41,381 nt of DNA from an uncultured Bacteroidales bacterium (GCA_900317845.1 ONII01000021.1:1-41381); one strand, 5' to 3'. Shown: positions 7,255-14,616, counted from the stretch's first letter. The notes: a model not told the origin generated them from the sequence alone. Translations and numbers: made by a program.

Positions 7255-8385
7255 TTAAAACCGGGCATCAAGCCATTGGCCAAAGAATCGGTCATAAACT
7301 ATATACCCATCAGGGGCCCGATAAATAATTTCCTCATCCAGCATCCGGGACAGAGCACTCTTGACACTGCTGGTTGCCGTCAGGCCATATTTTGAGATGA
7401 AGGAGCCGGCCAATGGTTCATTTACCTTCTTCTCTTTTGCAATAGCCTTAATCAGTTTTACCTGTCCCTTTGGATATACCTGAAGCAAGTGTTGATAGTA
7501 GAATTCGTTCTCCTGAAGGATCTCATGTAGACACTCATGCGCCAGATCTATATCAATGGATCTGCCTACTTTTGAGTATAGGCGGTTCAGTATCATCTGT
7601 ATGTACCAGGTGTATCCCTCGTACAGGCTATAGACGTAATGGAACACTTCTATGGGCAAAGAGCGTCCCTGAGCCGTGAAAAAGCCATCGGCAAAGGCAA
7701 AATACACCTGCTCATCAATGACTCCGATGGTTTTTTCAGAAGTGCTCTGATAAAACGGGCGTTTGGGGGAAAGAAACATTTCTCCAAGCAGATGCGCCCT
7801 GCTTCCGGAAAAAATGAAATGCACGTTATGCAAATCCTGGATGTAGGACCGAAGGAGCGCCTCTACATTCTTTTCGGGGTAATAGGTTATCTGTTGAAAC
7901 TCATCAAAGGCGATATAACAAGTTTTTCCTGACTGCTTCAGGTATTTGAAGACTTGCTCCAGCGTGCTGGTTTCTGTCCCGGAAGCGATATCCAGACCTA
8001 TTTTTGGCTGTCCGGTAACTTGATCCACCGTCAGGTTAGGCCGAAAACTCTTAAACAAGTTCACGATCTTCTTCATCGCTTTCACCGGATTGGAATCCAA
8101 CTGCCCCAGAACGGCAGAAGCAAAGGCCTGCGTAAAATCATACAAAGACTCCGTAGAGAACAAATCAATATAGATGACCGTAGCCTTGGGATCCTTCAAC
8201 CTGATTAAATGATATATATGTTTTATCAGGCCGGTTTTCCCAAGCCTCCTTGGAGAAGTCAGCGTGATGTTCCTACCATTATGGAGTGTTTCCAGGAGGT
8301 CCTCCGTCTCCTTCTTGCGATCACAGAAATACTCCGGAGACTCATATCCGGAGACGAGGAAAGGGTTGTAAATCTCTGCCTTCAT
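7255..8385 (-). CDS. AAA ATPase, ATPase_2-like (STAND-related)
   Basis: A 376-aa P-loop ATPase. Walker A is at residues 44-51 (SPRRLGKT) and Walker B is in CYIAFDEFQQI (about 155-165). A sensor-like FSGSRAHLL follows. The N-terminus (MKAEIYNPFLVSGYESPEYF, then CDR) is the usual opening of prokaryotic ATPase_2-type proteins, which use nucleotide binding as a switch. A C-terminal winged helix is likely (about 310-376, ISKYGLTATSSVKSALSRML then DEEIIYRAPDGYIVYD). Substrate and partners are unknown. It is a stand-alone gene with a palindrome-rich leader containing four TTGCGA half-sites. It lies just outside the integrative element. Confidence 0.82.
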   Translation of the reverse strand: MKAEIYNPFLVSGYESPEYFCDRKKETEDLLETLHNGRNITLTSPRRLGKTGLIKHIYHLIRLKDPKATVIYIDLFSTESLYDFTQAFASAVLGQLDSNPVKAMKKIVNLFKSFRPNLTVDQVTGQPKIGLDIASGTETSTLEQVFKYLKQSGKTCYIAFDEFQQITYYPEKNVEALLRSYIQDLHNVHFIFSGSRAHLLGEMFLSPKRPFYQSTSEKTIGVIDEQVYFAFADGFFTAQGRSLPIEVFHYVYSLYEGYTWYIQMILNRLYSKVGRSIDIDLAHECLHEILQENEFYYQHLLQVYPKGQVKLIKAIAKEKKVNEPLAGSFISKYGLTATSSVKSALSRMLDEEIIYRAPDGYIVYDRFFGQWLDARF

Positions 8386-8388
8386 ATT

Positions 8389-8435
8389 ATTGCGATTATA
8401 TTGTTGCGAAAATATCGCAACGCAAATATCGCAAT
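8389..8435 (-). promoter_or_regulatory. Nested TTGCGA palindromes before ATPase gene
   Basis: The 47 bp directly upstream of the ATPase ATG hold four TTGCGA half-sites (8390, 8404, and inverted at 8415 and 8429). They make an outer palindrome ATTGCGAT/ATCGCAAT (8-bp arms) and an inner one, GTTGCGA/TCGCAAC with a 5-nt centre. The position suits an operator for autoregulation. The same half-site recurs before the ATPase gene at 14538. Confidence 0.6.
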
Positions 8436-8492
8436 AAATTTTTATATATCAAAATAGTCGTATAAAAACACCGGGGATTAAATCAACATCCG

Positions 8493-8705
8493 CTATATCT
8501 GATTACAACATCTTGGTCGACCTTGAGCTCTTTCTTCTTTCAAGACTTTCCGGATTGCGCTCAAGGCCTCCTTGGAATCAAACTCACCGGGGTACTCCTG
8601 GCGCATCACATAATAAATCGAGCGAAGGTCTGTATAGCCCTCAACTTTGATATAGCAGGCAACAAGGTCTTCAAGTTCTTCTTTTGTCATCTTTTCCACA
8701 ATCAT
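8493..8705 (-). CDS. Small unknown protein, last gene of three-gene operon
   Basis: A 70-aa acidic then basic protein with no recognised family. The first 30 residues are acidic (MTKEELEDLVACYIKVEGYT). The middle looks helical (LRSIYYVMRQEYPGEF, then SKEALSAIRKVLKEERAQGR). The C-terminus holds two adjacent cysteines. It starts 4 bp after the stop of the upstream gene, so the two are coupled. It lies between mobile-element ATPases, so an accessory function is likely. Confidence 0.55.
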   Translation of the reverse strand: MIVEKMTKEELEDLVACYIKVEGYTDLRSIYYVMRQEYPGEFDSKEALSAIRKVLKEERAQGRPRCCNQI

Positions 8706-8709
8706 AATT

Positions 8710-9096
8710 TCACTGGTACTTCTGATAAACTTTCAAGGCACGCTCGGCCTCTGACAAGCGTGCCTGCGCATTAAGTATAACGTGCCTTTCACTGTTGATT
8801 TCCCGTTGCAGACGGTCAATGACATACTGCACAGCATCGGCCTTTGTCAGAAAAACCTGCGACGAATCCAGTTCGTCTTTCTTGTTCCTGAATGAGCGGC
8901 TGAGGATATGCCCGTCCTCCGTGATATAGACGGTATATTCCATCTTTATTCCGTGAATGCCAAGGCCGTTGTAACGTGTCTGGATATCCATAACCCTGGT
9001 CTTCCGGACGGAAAAGACAGCGCCCTCTCCGATGACATAATAGACAACGTCACCGACCGATAAATCCAACTGCTTATAAAAGAATTCTCTTGACAT
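8710..9096 (-). CDS. Unknown 128-aa protein with beta-rich N-terminus and coiled coil
   Basis: A 128-aa soluble protein of unknown family. Residues about 10-70 look like a small beta barrel (VGDVVYYVIGEGAVFSVRKT, then KMEYTVYITEDGHILSRSF), perhaps an SH3-like or KOW-like fold. Residues about 85-128 are a continuous helix with heptad-like spacing (AVQYVIDRLQREINSERHVI, then LNAQARLSEAERALKVYQ). It is the middle gene of the operon 9407-8493, 11 bp after the first gene. I infer a role in binding a protein or nucleic-acid partner, but no motif proves it. Confidence 0.55.
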   Translation of the reverse strand: MSREFFYKQLDLSVGDVVYYVIGEGAVFSVRKTRVMDIQTRYNGLGIHGIKMEYTVYITEDGHILSRSFRNKKDELDSSQVFLTKADAVQYVIDRLQREINSERHVILNAQARLSEAERALKVYQKYQ

Positions 9097-9107
9097 CGTT
9101 TCTATGT

Positions 9108-9407
9108 TTATGCCGCCAGGGCAGCCATCAGCTCAATGAGTCCCTGCCGGTTCGGGGAGGATACCTTTTCCTTGCGGAAGGCATCGGAGCGGAGCCGGAC
9201 TCCGTCCGAGAAGAGGATTTCTTCGAAGGCGCCGGTTTCATCGGCCTTGAAGGTGGAAACCCCGAGTTGTTTCCAGGAATCACGAGTTTTTGGATTCCGA
9301 ACCAGGAAAACAAGGCGGTGGCCATCCCGGTTCAGGAGTTCATAGGACTTGGTGGATTTGGGGGCGGCGTAAAGGCGGCCGAACTGGAATTTCTGAATCT
9401 TTTGCAT
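9108..9407 (-). CDS. Unknown 99-aa protein, first gene of operon
   Basis: A 99-aa protein, basic at the N-terminus (MQKIQKFQFGRLYAAPKSTK). It has a predicted beta-strand core (HRLVFLVRNPKTRDSWKQLG) and a helical end (RQGLIELMAALAA). No family is recognised. The start codon is embedded in a perfect palindrome (9406-9413 / 9424-9431), which suggests repression by a protein that covers the start region. It leads two small unknown genes in the same direction. Confidence 0.55.
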   Translation of the reverse strand: MQKIQKFQFGRLYAAPKSTKSYELLNRDGHRLVFLVRNPKTRDSWKQLGVSTFKADETGAFEEILFSDGVRLRSDAFRKEKVSSPNRQGLIELMAALAA

Positions 9408-9431
9408 ATCGAATCAATTTGGTTTCGATAT
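9406..9431 (-). promoter_or_regulatory. Palindromic operator overlapping a start codon
   Basis: ATATCGAA (9406-9413) and TTCGATAT (9424-9431) form a perfect 8-bp inverted repeat with a 10-bp spacer. The left arm overlaps the ATG at 9407. The centre-to-centre distance between arms, 18 bp, is close to two helical turns, as for dimeric regulators. Confidence 0.5.
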
Positions 9432-9484
9432 TACTATAGAATCAAATGGCAAAAAATTCAAAAAAACTTGCAAAAAAATTTGCC

Positions 9485-9511
9485 CTCGCGGAGACTAGAC
9501 GCTCTGCGAAG
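9485..9511 (-). terminator. Possible terminator of gene 9537-10403
   Basis: Read on the minus strand just past the stop at 9537, an imperfect stem (CTTCGCAGAG / CTCCGCGAG) is followed within a few bases by AAATTTTTTTGC. The pairing is imperfect, so the call is weak. Confidence 0.35.
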
Positions 9512-9536
9512 GCTATTCTTTAGAGTAATCCCGTTT

Positions 9537-10403
9537 CTAAGGCTTGATATACTCGTTATAGCAGAATGCGCCGTACTGCTGCATAATGTCGAAAGCTCTG
9601 CCTATGCTCTGAGAAGGGAAAGAATGAGCAATCAGGGCTTTTTGTTCTTTCCCATTATAGCTAAGAGTTATCTTTCTACATTTTAGCTGGCTTCGCATAT
9701 TCGTTCCGTCTTTCTTTTTAAGCGTGAACTTCACTTCATTTGAGTTGAGTAAGTAATTGTTATTATATGCCTTAAATATGTCCTCAAAAATAGCGGACGC
9801 AAACACAACGTATTCTCTCTCCTTTCGGAAAATTTCATTCAAAAGCGTTTCAACATACGGGAAAAATAATCCTATTTGACGTTTGTCAATGGTGAACTTG
9901 GAGGAAGAATAGGGAATCAGTTCTAACTGGAGTTTGTTCATTAAAACTGCCTCTTTTGCATTCAAACAAAAATCTTTATCTTCCCAGCCTTTAGGCGGCA
10001 TCATAGGAAGTCCAATTCCACTATTTTCCCAACTATAGAAAAACGCAGCTTGTTTGATATCAAACGAATCATAGCGTGTTTTGTCGATTGCCCCATATTT
10101 CTTGCTATAATCATTAAAATCGTTGACAAACGAGGCAAGAGAGGAATGATTAAAACTAACGGTCCTGCATCCCCACAAGCAATCTGCCAATTGGGCGTCC
10201 ATACCGGGATTAAGATTAACGACAACAGTCTTAGCATCCCGATTGCCACAATAATAGCCTGGAAGACCCAAAGTAGAAAAACCTTCGGTAGCCTCATCAC
10301 TATTCATTTTTATGGCCGGAGAAAGTAATTCAGCACCCGATAGAGAGCCTCCGGCCAATCTTTCTTTAATGTCAAATTCGATTCTTTGATCAAGGGTCAT
10401 CAT
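9537..10403 (-). CDS. Unknown protein, weak uracil-glycosylase-fold resemblance
   Basis: A 288-aa soluble protein. It is clearly more AT-rich than its neighbours, which suggests recent acquisition. Two stretches recall the motifs of the uracil-DNA glycosylase superfamily: VVVNLNPGMDAQL (residues about 60-72, compare the family's NPG motif) and LIAHSFPSQSIGRAF near the C-terminus (compare the HPS-type motif). Between them are aromatic-rich regions (FFYSWENSGIGLPMMPPKGW). If correct it could act on modified DNA or be a non-catalytic relative. The resemblance is from memory and may be chance. It stands alone with 84 bp to the next gene. Confidence 0.5.
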   Translation of the reverse strand: MMTLDQRIEFDIKERLAGGSLSGAELLSPAIKMNSDEATEGFSTLGLPGYYCGNRDAKTVVVNLNPGMDAQLADCLWGCRTVSFNHSSLASFVNDFNDYSKKYGAIDKTRYDSFDIKQAAFFYSWENSGIGLPMMPPKGWEDKDFCLNAKEAVLMNKLQLELIPYSSSKFTIDKRQIGLFFPYVETLLNEIFRKEREYVVFASAIFEDIFKAYNNNYLLNSNEVKFTLKKKDGTNMRSQLKCRKITLSYNGKEQKALIAHSFPSQSIGRAFDIMQQYGAFCYNEYIKP

Positions 10404-10487
10404 AACGTATCAATAATAAACTATTTCTTTCAATTTCCCCCACACCTTCACCATCGCGAGGGTCTATCGGCATTGGGGCTCTTGCCT

Positions 10488-11816
10488 TTATTCAAGGTCC
10501 CCATTCGCTTCAATACAGAAGACAGCATACAGAGGAACAGCCTTGATTCCATTGGCAAACCCGAAATTCTTGCCGGAGATTCTGTAGGCGTAAGGGCAAT
10601 TGTAGGTCTTTTTGAAATTGTTCAGGCTGATAGCATCCACCTTCTTACCCTTTTTGACTTCCACGGGTATCACGTTCATCCCGTCTTGCAGGATGAATTC
10701 AACTTCCTGTGTATTGTCGTTCTTCCAATAACGGAGTGTTATGCCATTGGCTGCAAGTGCCTGGCCCACATAGTTTTCAGCGACAGACCCGAGGAATGTA
10801 TTGTCGGTCTCTATAGCGTTCAGCAGCATCTGAACCGGCATCTGCGTCTTGGTATTCAGAAGTCCCACGTCGGACATGTAAATCTTAAAGTCGCTGTCGT
10901 CCTCATGGGCCGAGATAGGGATGAAGCCGTGTGTAATCAGTTTGCACTTATGTACGGTTCCGGCAAGGATGAGCCACTCAATGGCTTCTCCGAATATTTT
11001 GGCCGTACCGCCTTTCATGGCAAGCTTATATTGGAACTTGCGGTTTTCCTTTGCCAACTGGGCCGGAATGCTGTTAAAACAGGCCCTTATCTTCATCGTA
11101 GTTGCGGGTTTGACGTATTTGGCCATATCGGCATTGTACCCAACCAAAATAGACTGCTGAACGGTCCTGCACTCCAGATAGCTATGTGTGTCCACCCATT
11201 TCTGCACGCTCTCGGGCATGCCTCCTACAACAAGATACTTTTGATAAAGATCCAACGCCAGGGAATGCACCGATGCCGGCATAGCTTCGTTGGCCTCATA
11301 GTGGGAACGAATTTCCTGCGAGAGAATGTCATTGCCTGTTGCCCAAAGAAACTCCTCAAAATCCATGGGAAACAGGTTCAGTTCATCCACCATGCCAACG
11401 GGATAATCATCCTCATCAGGCTTGTTTCCCTGATTCACAGCCACACCCAGAAGGCTTCCTGCTGCCACAATATCATATTGAGGATAATCCTCTTTGAAGT
11501 ATTTCAAAGCCAGGAGCGCTCTTTTACAATCCTGAATCTCATCCAAGATAACCAGTGTTTCGTGGGGCAAGATGCGCTGATTGTACAAGGATTCCAGATA
11601 GGCAATGATCTCTATAGGGTTGATATTGTCCTTGAGGAAATTGGTCACATCCGTTACCAGGTCCAGACTTACCTTGATATAATTCTTGTAATGATTGCGA
11701 CCGAACTCCTCCAGGATGTAGGTCTTGCCCACCTGCCGGGCTCCCTGGAGGATGAGCGGCTTGTGGTTTGGCCTGTTTTTCCAGTCTATCAGCTTCTGTG
11801 TCAGTTTTCTTTTCAT
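10488..11816 (-). CDS. AAA_14 / DUF4143 ATPase
   Basis: About 442 aa from the ATG at 11816. The frame runs to a TTG at 11828, a less likely start. Walker A is at 25-32 (GARQVGKT) and Walker B in LVILDEIQDCKRAL. The C-terminal DUF4143 region ends with a PD-(D/E)xK-like stretch (EVEFILQDGMNVIPVEVKKG). The family is widespread in Bacteroidales as single genes of unknown role. A nuclease-like C-terminus and patchy spread suggest a link with mobile elements or defence. Its promoter carries TATATTTG at 11850-11843 on the minus strand. A perfect 17-bp inverted repeat lies directly upstream. Confidence 0.85.
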   Translation of the reverse strand: MKRKLTQKLIDWKNRPNHKPLILQGARQVGKTYILEEFGRNHYKNYIKVSLDLVTDVTNFLKDNINPIEIIAYLESLYNQRILPHETLVILDEIQDCKRALLALKYFKEDYPQYDIVAAGSLLGVAVNQGNKPDEDDYPVGMVDELNLFPMDFEEFLWATGNDILSQEIRSHYEANEAMPASVHSLALDLYQKYLVVGGMPESVQKWVDTHSYLECRTVQQSILVGYNADMAKYVKPATTMKIRACFNSIPAQLAKENRKFQYKLAMKGGTAKIFGEAIEWLILAGTVHKCKLITHGFIPISAHEDDSDFKIYMSDVGLLNTKTQMPVQMLLNAIETDNTFLGSVAENYVGQALAANGITLRYWKNDNTQEVEFILQDGMNVIPVEVKKGKKVDAISLNNFKKTYNCPYAYRISGKNFGFANGIKAVPLYAVFCIEANGDLE

Positions 11817-11842
11817 TGCATTGCCCAACTAGTGTTCAGGGG

Positions 11843-11902
11843 CAAATATAATCAAAAACTATGAAAAAGTCAGATAGATTTTGATTTTTTCATAGTTTTT
11901 GA
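11843..11902 (-). promoter_or_regulatory. -7 box and perfect 17-bp inverted repeat before ATPase gene
   Basis: TATATTTG (minus strand, 11850-11843) is a good -7 box for the ATPase gene. Directly upstream, TCAAAAACTATGAAAAA (11852-11868) and its exact complement (11886-11902) form a 17/17 inverted repeat with a 17-bp spacer, covering the -33 region. This placement suggests an operator controlling the gene. Confidence 0.65.
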
Positions 11903-11991
11903 TGTGTTGTCTGGAGCATCACCAGCAATGCATCAATTCTGTTTTGTCAAGATCCTTTATGGTTGGTGCCGGCCGCCGAGAGGCCTCCGCA

Positions 11992-12094
11992 AGGGACCGC
12001 TGGCGGCACGGTTTGGGCCGATAATGCGCCGCTGGCGGGCCGAAAGGTCCGCCAGTGCTACGCTTTGAGGCGTTTTCGCGCCCGTGGAGGGACC
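11992..12094. repeat. 103-bp direct repeat, copy A
   Basis: This matches 13058-13160 in the same orientation with about five mismatches. It contains a strong hairpin, CTGGCGGGCC-GAAA-GGTCCGCCAG (12032-12055), with a GNRA-type loop. The two copies flank the APH-fold kinase gene. Apart from this repeat, the 320-bp gap 11829-12148 holds only the operator above, the kinase promoter and about 90 bp with no visible feature. Confidence 0.85.
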
Positions 12095-12113
12095 AGGCGC
12101 CCCCCAGTCGCAA

Positions 12114-12144
12114 TTGCAAACGCGGCAGAAATTTACTACTTTTG
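12114..12144 (+). promoter_or_regulatory. Promoter of APH-fold kinase gene
   Basis: TTG (12114-12116), 20 bp, TACTTTTG (12137-12144) match the Bacteroidota consensus exactly. The ATG follows only 4 bp after the box, so the transcript would be leaderless or nearly so. This decides the start at 12149 over the longer frame, whose upstream codons lie in the repeat. Confidence 0.75.
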
Positions 12145-12148
12145 CATT

Positions 12149-13000
12149 ATGGACTATCCGCAAATCAATCTTCAGGAATGGACGAAGGTTGGCGAGGGCT
12201 ACAACGGAGAAGCGCTCGTCTCTCCCCTACATCCGGGCATTCTCCTCAAACTGGTCCGCTCGGACATGGGTTCGGCAGAAAAAGTGGAGCAGGAATTCGA
12301 GGCCTCCCGCATTGCCTTTGAGGCCGGCATCCCTACACCCCGGGTCTATGAAATTGTCCGGGACGGCAAGGACCACGGCATCCTGAGCGAGAAAATCGAG
12401 GGCAAACATTCTTTTGCCCGGCTTTGTGCCAACACGCCCGCGCAAATCCCTCAACTGGCTGCACAAATGGCCGATTACGGCAAACAGTTGCACCGGATGC
12501 CCATCCTCTCATCGGCACGGGTCATTACCATGAAAGAGCTGCTCCTCACGGCCCTCTCCACGTCTATCCTTGTGACGGATACCCAGCGGGCGCAACTCAC
12601 GGCGCTGGTGAAAGCCATGCCGGATACAGGCACCGTCCTGCACGGAGACTTCCAGCCGGGAAACATCATTCTGGCCGATGAAAAACACTACTGGATAGAC
12701 CTGGGCTGGCTCTCGCAGGGCTGGTACATGATGGACCTGGCACACCTTTACAAAATGATGGTGGAAGACAGCGTCATTCCCGCCGTACAGGGACTCACGC
12801 ACATGACCCGCGAGCAAATGCTCGCCTTTTGGGACGCCTTTGCCAAGGCCTATACCGGTACGGAAGACGTAGAGGCACTCAACCGCACCCTTCGGCCCTA
12901 TGCGGCACTGGACATCATCCGCACCTTCTACCTCCACCAAAACGACAACCCGCAATTCATCGCCTTCCTTCGCATGCGCATTGGCGAGGAGTTGAAATAA
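12149..13000 (+). CDS. APH-fold phosphotransferase (TIGR02172-like)
   Basis: A 283-aa protein of the aminoglycoside phosphotransferase/choline kinase fold. It has the catalytic loop HGDFQPGNIIL (Brenner motif, about 171-181) and the metal-binding Asp in WIDLGWL. N-terminal lobe features include GEGYNGEAL and the later ILLKLVRS lysine. It resembles the Fibrobacter/Bacteroidales paralog family TIGR02172, whose substrates are not known, and there is no reason to call it antibiotic resistance. A second, diverged relative lies at 18449-19297. The gene is a single-gene unit flanked by 103-bp direct repeats, which could mark it as a transposable cassette or simply as a place rich in dispersed repeats. 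Confidence 0.8.
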   Translation: MDYPQINLQEWTKVGEGYNGEALVSPLHPGILLKLVRSDMGSAEKVEQEFEASRIAFEAGIPTPRVYEIVRDGKDHGILSEKIEGKHSFARLCANTPAQIPQLAAQMADYGKQLHRMPILSSARVITMKELLLTALSTSILVTDTQRAQLTALVKAMPDTGTVLHGDFQPGNIILADEKHYWIDLGWLSQGWYMMDLAHLYKMMVEDSVIPAVQGLTHMTREQMLAFWDAFAKAYTGTEDVEALNRTLRPYAALDIIRTFYLHQNDNPQFIAFLRMRIGEELK

Positions 13001-13057
13001 TTCCATTGTGTTCCCCTTGTGTCCTTGGGGCCTGCTTCCGAGGATGAAGCCCCGGCG

Positions 13058-13160
13058 AGGGCCCGCTGGCGGCACGGTTTGGGCCGATAATGCGCCGCTG
13101 GCGGGCCGAATGGTCCGCCAGTGCTACGCTTTGAGGCTTTTTCGTGCCCGTGGAGGGACC
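13058..13160. repeat. 103-bp direct repeat, copy B
   Basis: The partner of 11992-12094, offset 1066 bp, about 95 percent identical. The central hairpin is kept (loop GAAT instead of GAAA). It lies 57 bp after the kinase stop and could serve as its transcript end, although no U-run follows. Confidence 0.85.
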
Positions 13161-13175
13161 GGATGAGCGCTTTTC

Positions 13176-13210
13176 GATGCCGCGAAGCGGAATCCCGTGG
13201 TGAGTGAGCC
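13176..13210. repeat. Dispersed hairpin, copy 3
   Basis: GATGCCGCGAAGCGGAATCC (13176-13195) is followed by CGTGGTGAGTGAGCC. It is nearly the same as the reverse complement of 64-83, and close to 7164-7199 in layout, including the GGTGAGTG tail. It directly follows 103-bp repeat copy B, with no gene in the gap 13001-13263. Confidence 0.5.
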
Positions 13211-13263
13211 CCCATGGCGCAGGTCCAATTTCGCCCTACTGCACCACACAAAACGCAAATGGA

Positions 13264-14538
13264 TCACATCAGCAGCCATCTCCAGGCCGGTATTACTTCA
13301 ATGGTAAGCCCGTCTTTTTCGATGGTTTCCTCTTCGTCATATGTAATAATCAAGGCACGGTCTAGTTTGAACGCTTTACTGAAGTCCACAAGGGCTTTTA
13401 TCTCGCGGTCTCTCGTGGCCTGAGTGGTCAAATCGTATGAAGCCTGCACGGCCAGTTTCTCCTGAGGGACGTAGAAATCCAGGTCCACGCCTCCGCGCTT
13501 GTAAAAGAACAGTTTAGGCTCCTCCGGATCCCAATACTTCTTGCGAAGCTGCAGTGCCACAAGGTTTTCCAATAACTTTGTCTCGCCCTTATACAGATAA
13601 AGATTCAGCAAGCCGTTATCCATGAAATAGCGTTTCCGGAGCGTTTCCTGTTCGGAATCCGCCGATGCATAATTAGGGATGGAATAAATCAGATAGCATT
13701 CTTCCAGATATTCCAGATAATCTTTTACCGTAGGCAAACTGATTGTCTCTCCCGATGATTTGATGATATGCTCAAAACGGGAAACGGCCGTCGGTTGCAT
13801 CACGTTGTCGGCCACCTTCCTAACCAACAGCCTAAGCTGGCGGTCATTCCTGATTTTATAGCGGGAAATAATATCGCCCATAAGAATCTTCTGCAACAGG
13901 CTGGTGAGCCATTCCCGCTTACCCACGATGGGAAATGTCTCGGCAAAACCGCCGTTGTAAAAATAATCTTCGAAGCGAGTCCGCACTGCTAGCCTTGTCT
14001 TCGGTTCAAACTCCCAGTTGTTTCCGGGGAAGATACCATGGTATGCCAGATACTCCTTCCAAGAGAACGGGAACACTTCCCGGATAACAAAACTGCCCCC
14101 TAGCGTGGACGCGATCTCTTTACTGAGCATCTTGGCATTGCTGCCTGTCACCATAATCCTATACTTGGCTTCGGCTAGCCGACGAACAAACTTTTCCCAG
14201 CCATCAATATTTTGAATCTCGTCCAGATATACAAGCGGCTTTTTCAGGCCGAACATCTCCTGGTAGCAGTCCAGGAGCAGCCCAATTTCTTTTGACGTGA
14301 TGTCGGCGAGACGCTCATCCTCAAAGTTTACATACAAACAGTCTCCGAGTGATAATTCTCCATCGGCAAGGTGCTGTTTGACATCCTGATAAAGCAACCA
14401 GGACTTGCCGGCCCTGCGGATACCTACGTTTACATAAGACACACTGTCCTCATACAATACCGGCCGTTTTACAAGATTGACCTGAGCAATCTCTTGGTGC
14501 TTTTCACCTATGATTGTTTTTATGATGTTCTTATCCAT
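13264..14538 (-). CDS. AAA_14 / DUF4143 ATPase (second)
   Basis: A 424-aa P-loop ATPase. Walker A is at 39-46 (GIRRAGKS) and Walker B in LVYLDEIQNIDGWE. A sensor follows (IMVTGSNAKMLSKEI). The DUF4143 part includes FPFSWKEYLAYHG and DYLEYLEECYLIYSIPNY. The nuclease-like end has LFFYKRGGVDLDFYVP and later VDFSKAFKLDRALIITYDEE. It is the same broad family as the gene at 10488 but clearly diverged, so the two are separate acquisitions rather than a recent duplication. It is a stand-alone gene, and its leader carries three TTGCGA half-sites. Confidence 0.87.
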   Translation of the reverse strand: MDKNIIKTIIGEKHQEIAQVNLVKRPVLYEDSVSYVNVGIRRAGKSWLLYQDVKQHLADGELSLGDCLYVNFEDERLADITSKEIGLLLDCYQEMFGLKKPLVYLDEIQNIDGWEKFVRRLAEAKYRIMVTGSNAKMLSKEIASTLGGSFVIREVFPFSWKEYLAYHGIFPGNNWEFEPKTRLAVRTRFEDYFYNGGFAETFPIVGKREWLTSLLQKILMGDIISRYKIRNDRQLRLLVRKVADNVMQPTAVSRFEHIIKSSGETISLPTVKDYLEYLEECYLIYSIPNYASADSEQETLRKRYFMDNGLLNLYLYKGETKLLENLVALQLRKKYWDPEEPKLFFYKRGGVDLDFYVPQEKLAVQASYDLTTQATRDREIKALVDFSKAFKLDRALIITYDEEETIEKDGLTIEVIPAWRWLLM

Positions 14539-14539
14539 A

Positions 14540-14608
14540 TCGCAAGACTATTAATTATACTTCGCAAAATTATAAAAATATTTTGAACTATAATTCATGA
14601 TTTCGCAA
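14540..14608 (-). promoter_or_regulatory. TTGCGA half-sites before second AAA_14 gene
   Basis: Three TTGCGA sites on the minus strand (TCGCAA at 14540, 14562 and 14603 on the plus strand) lie in the 70 bp upstream of the ATG at 14538. One overlaps a possible -7 box, read as TAATTTTG on the minus strand. The same hexamer occurs four times before the ATPase at 8385. Confidence 0.5.
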
Positions 14609-14616
14609 AAAACACC

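Noticed and set aside
10386-11864. Long plus-strand open frame (492 aa) opposite the AAA_14 ATPase
   Set aside because: Antisense shadow of a gene with clear Walker motifs. It contains no recognisable domain.
12149-13000. Antibiotic resistance by aminoglycoside phosphotransferase
   Set aside because: Only the general fold and the Brenner motif are shared. It falls with a large family of unknown small-molecule kinases, and nothing links it to resistance.
11919-13251. Small frames sharing a peptide with KRSTGGPFGPPAAHYRPK on the minus strand at both 103-bp repeats
   Set aside because: The shared peptide comes only from translating the repeated DNA. There is no start context or family support.
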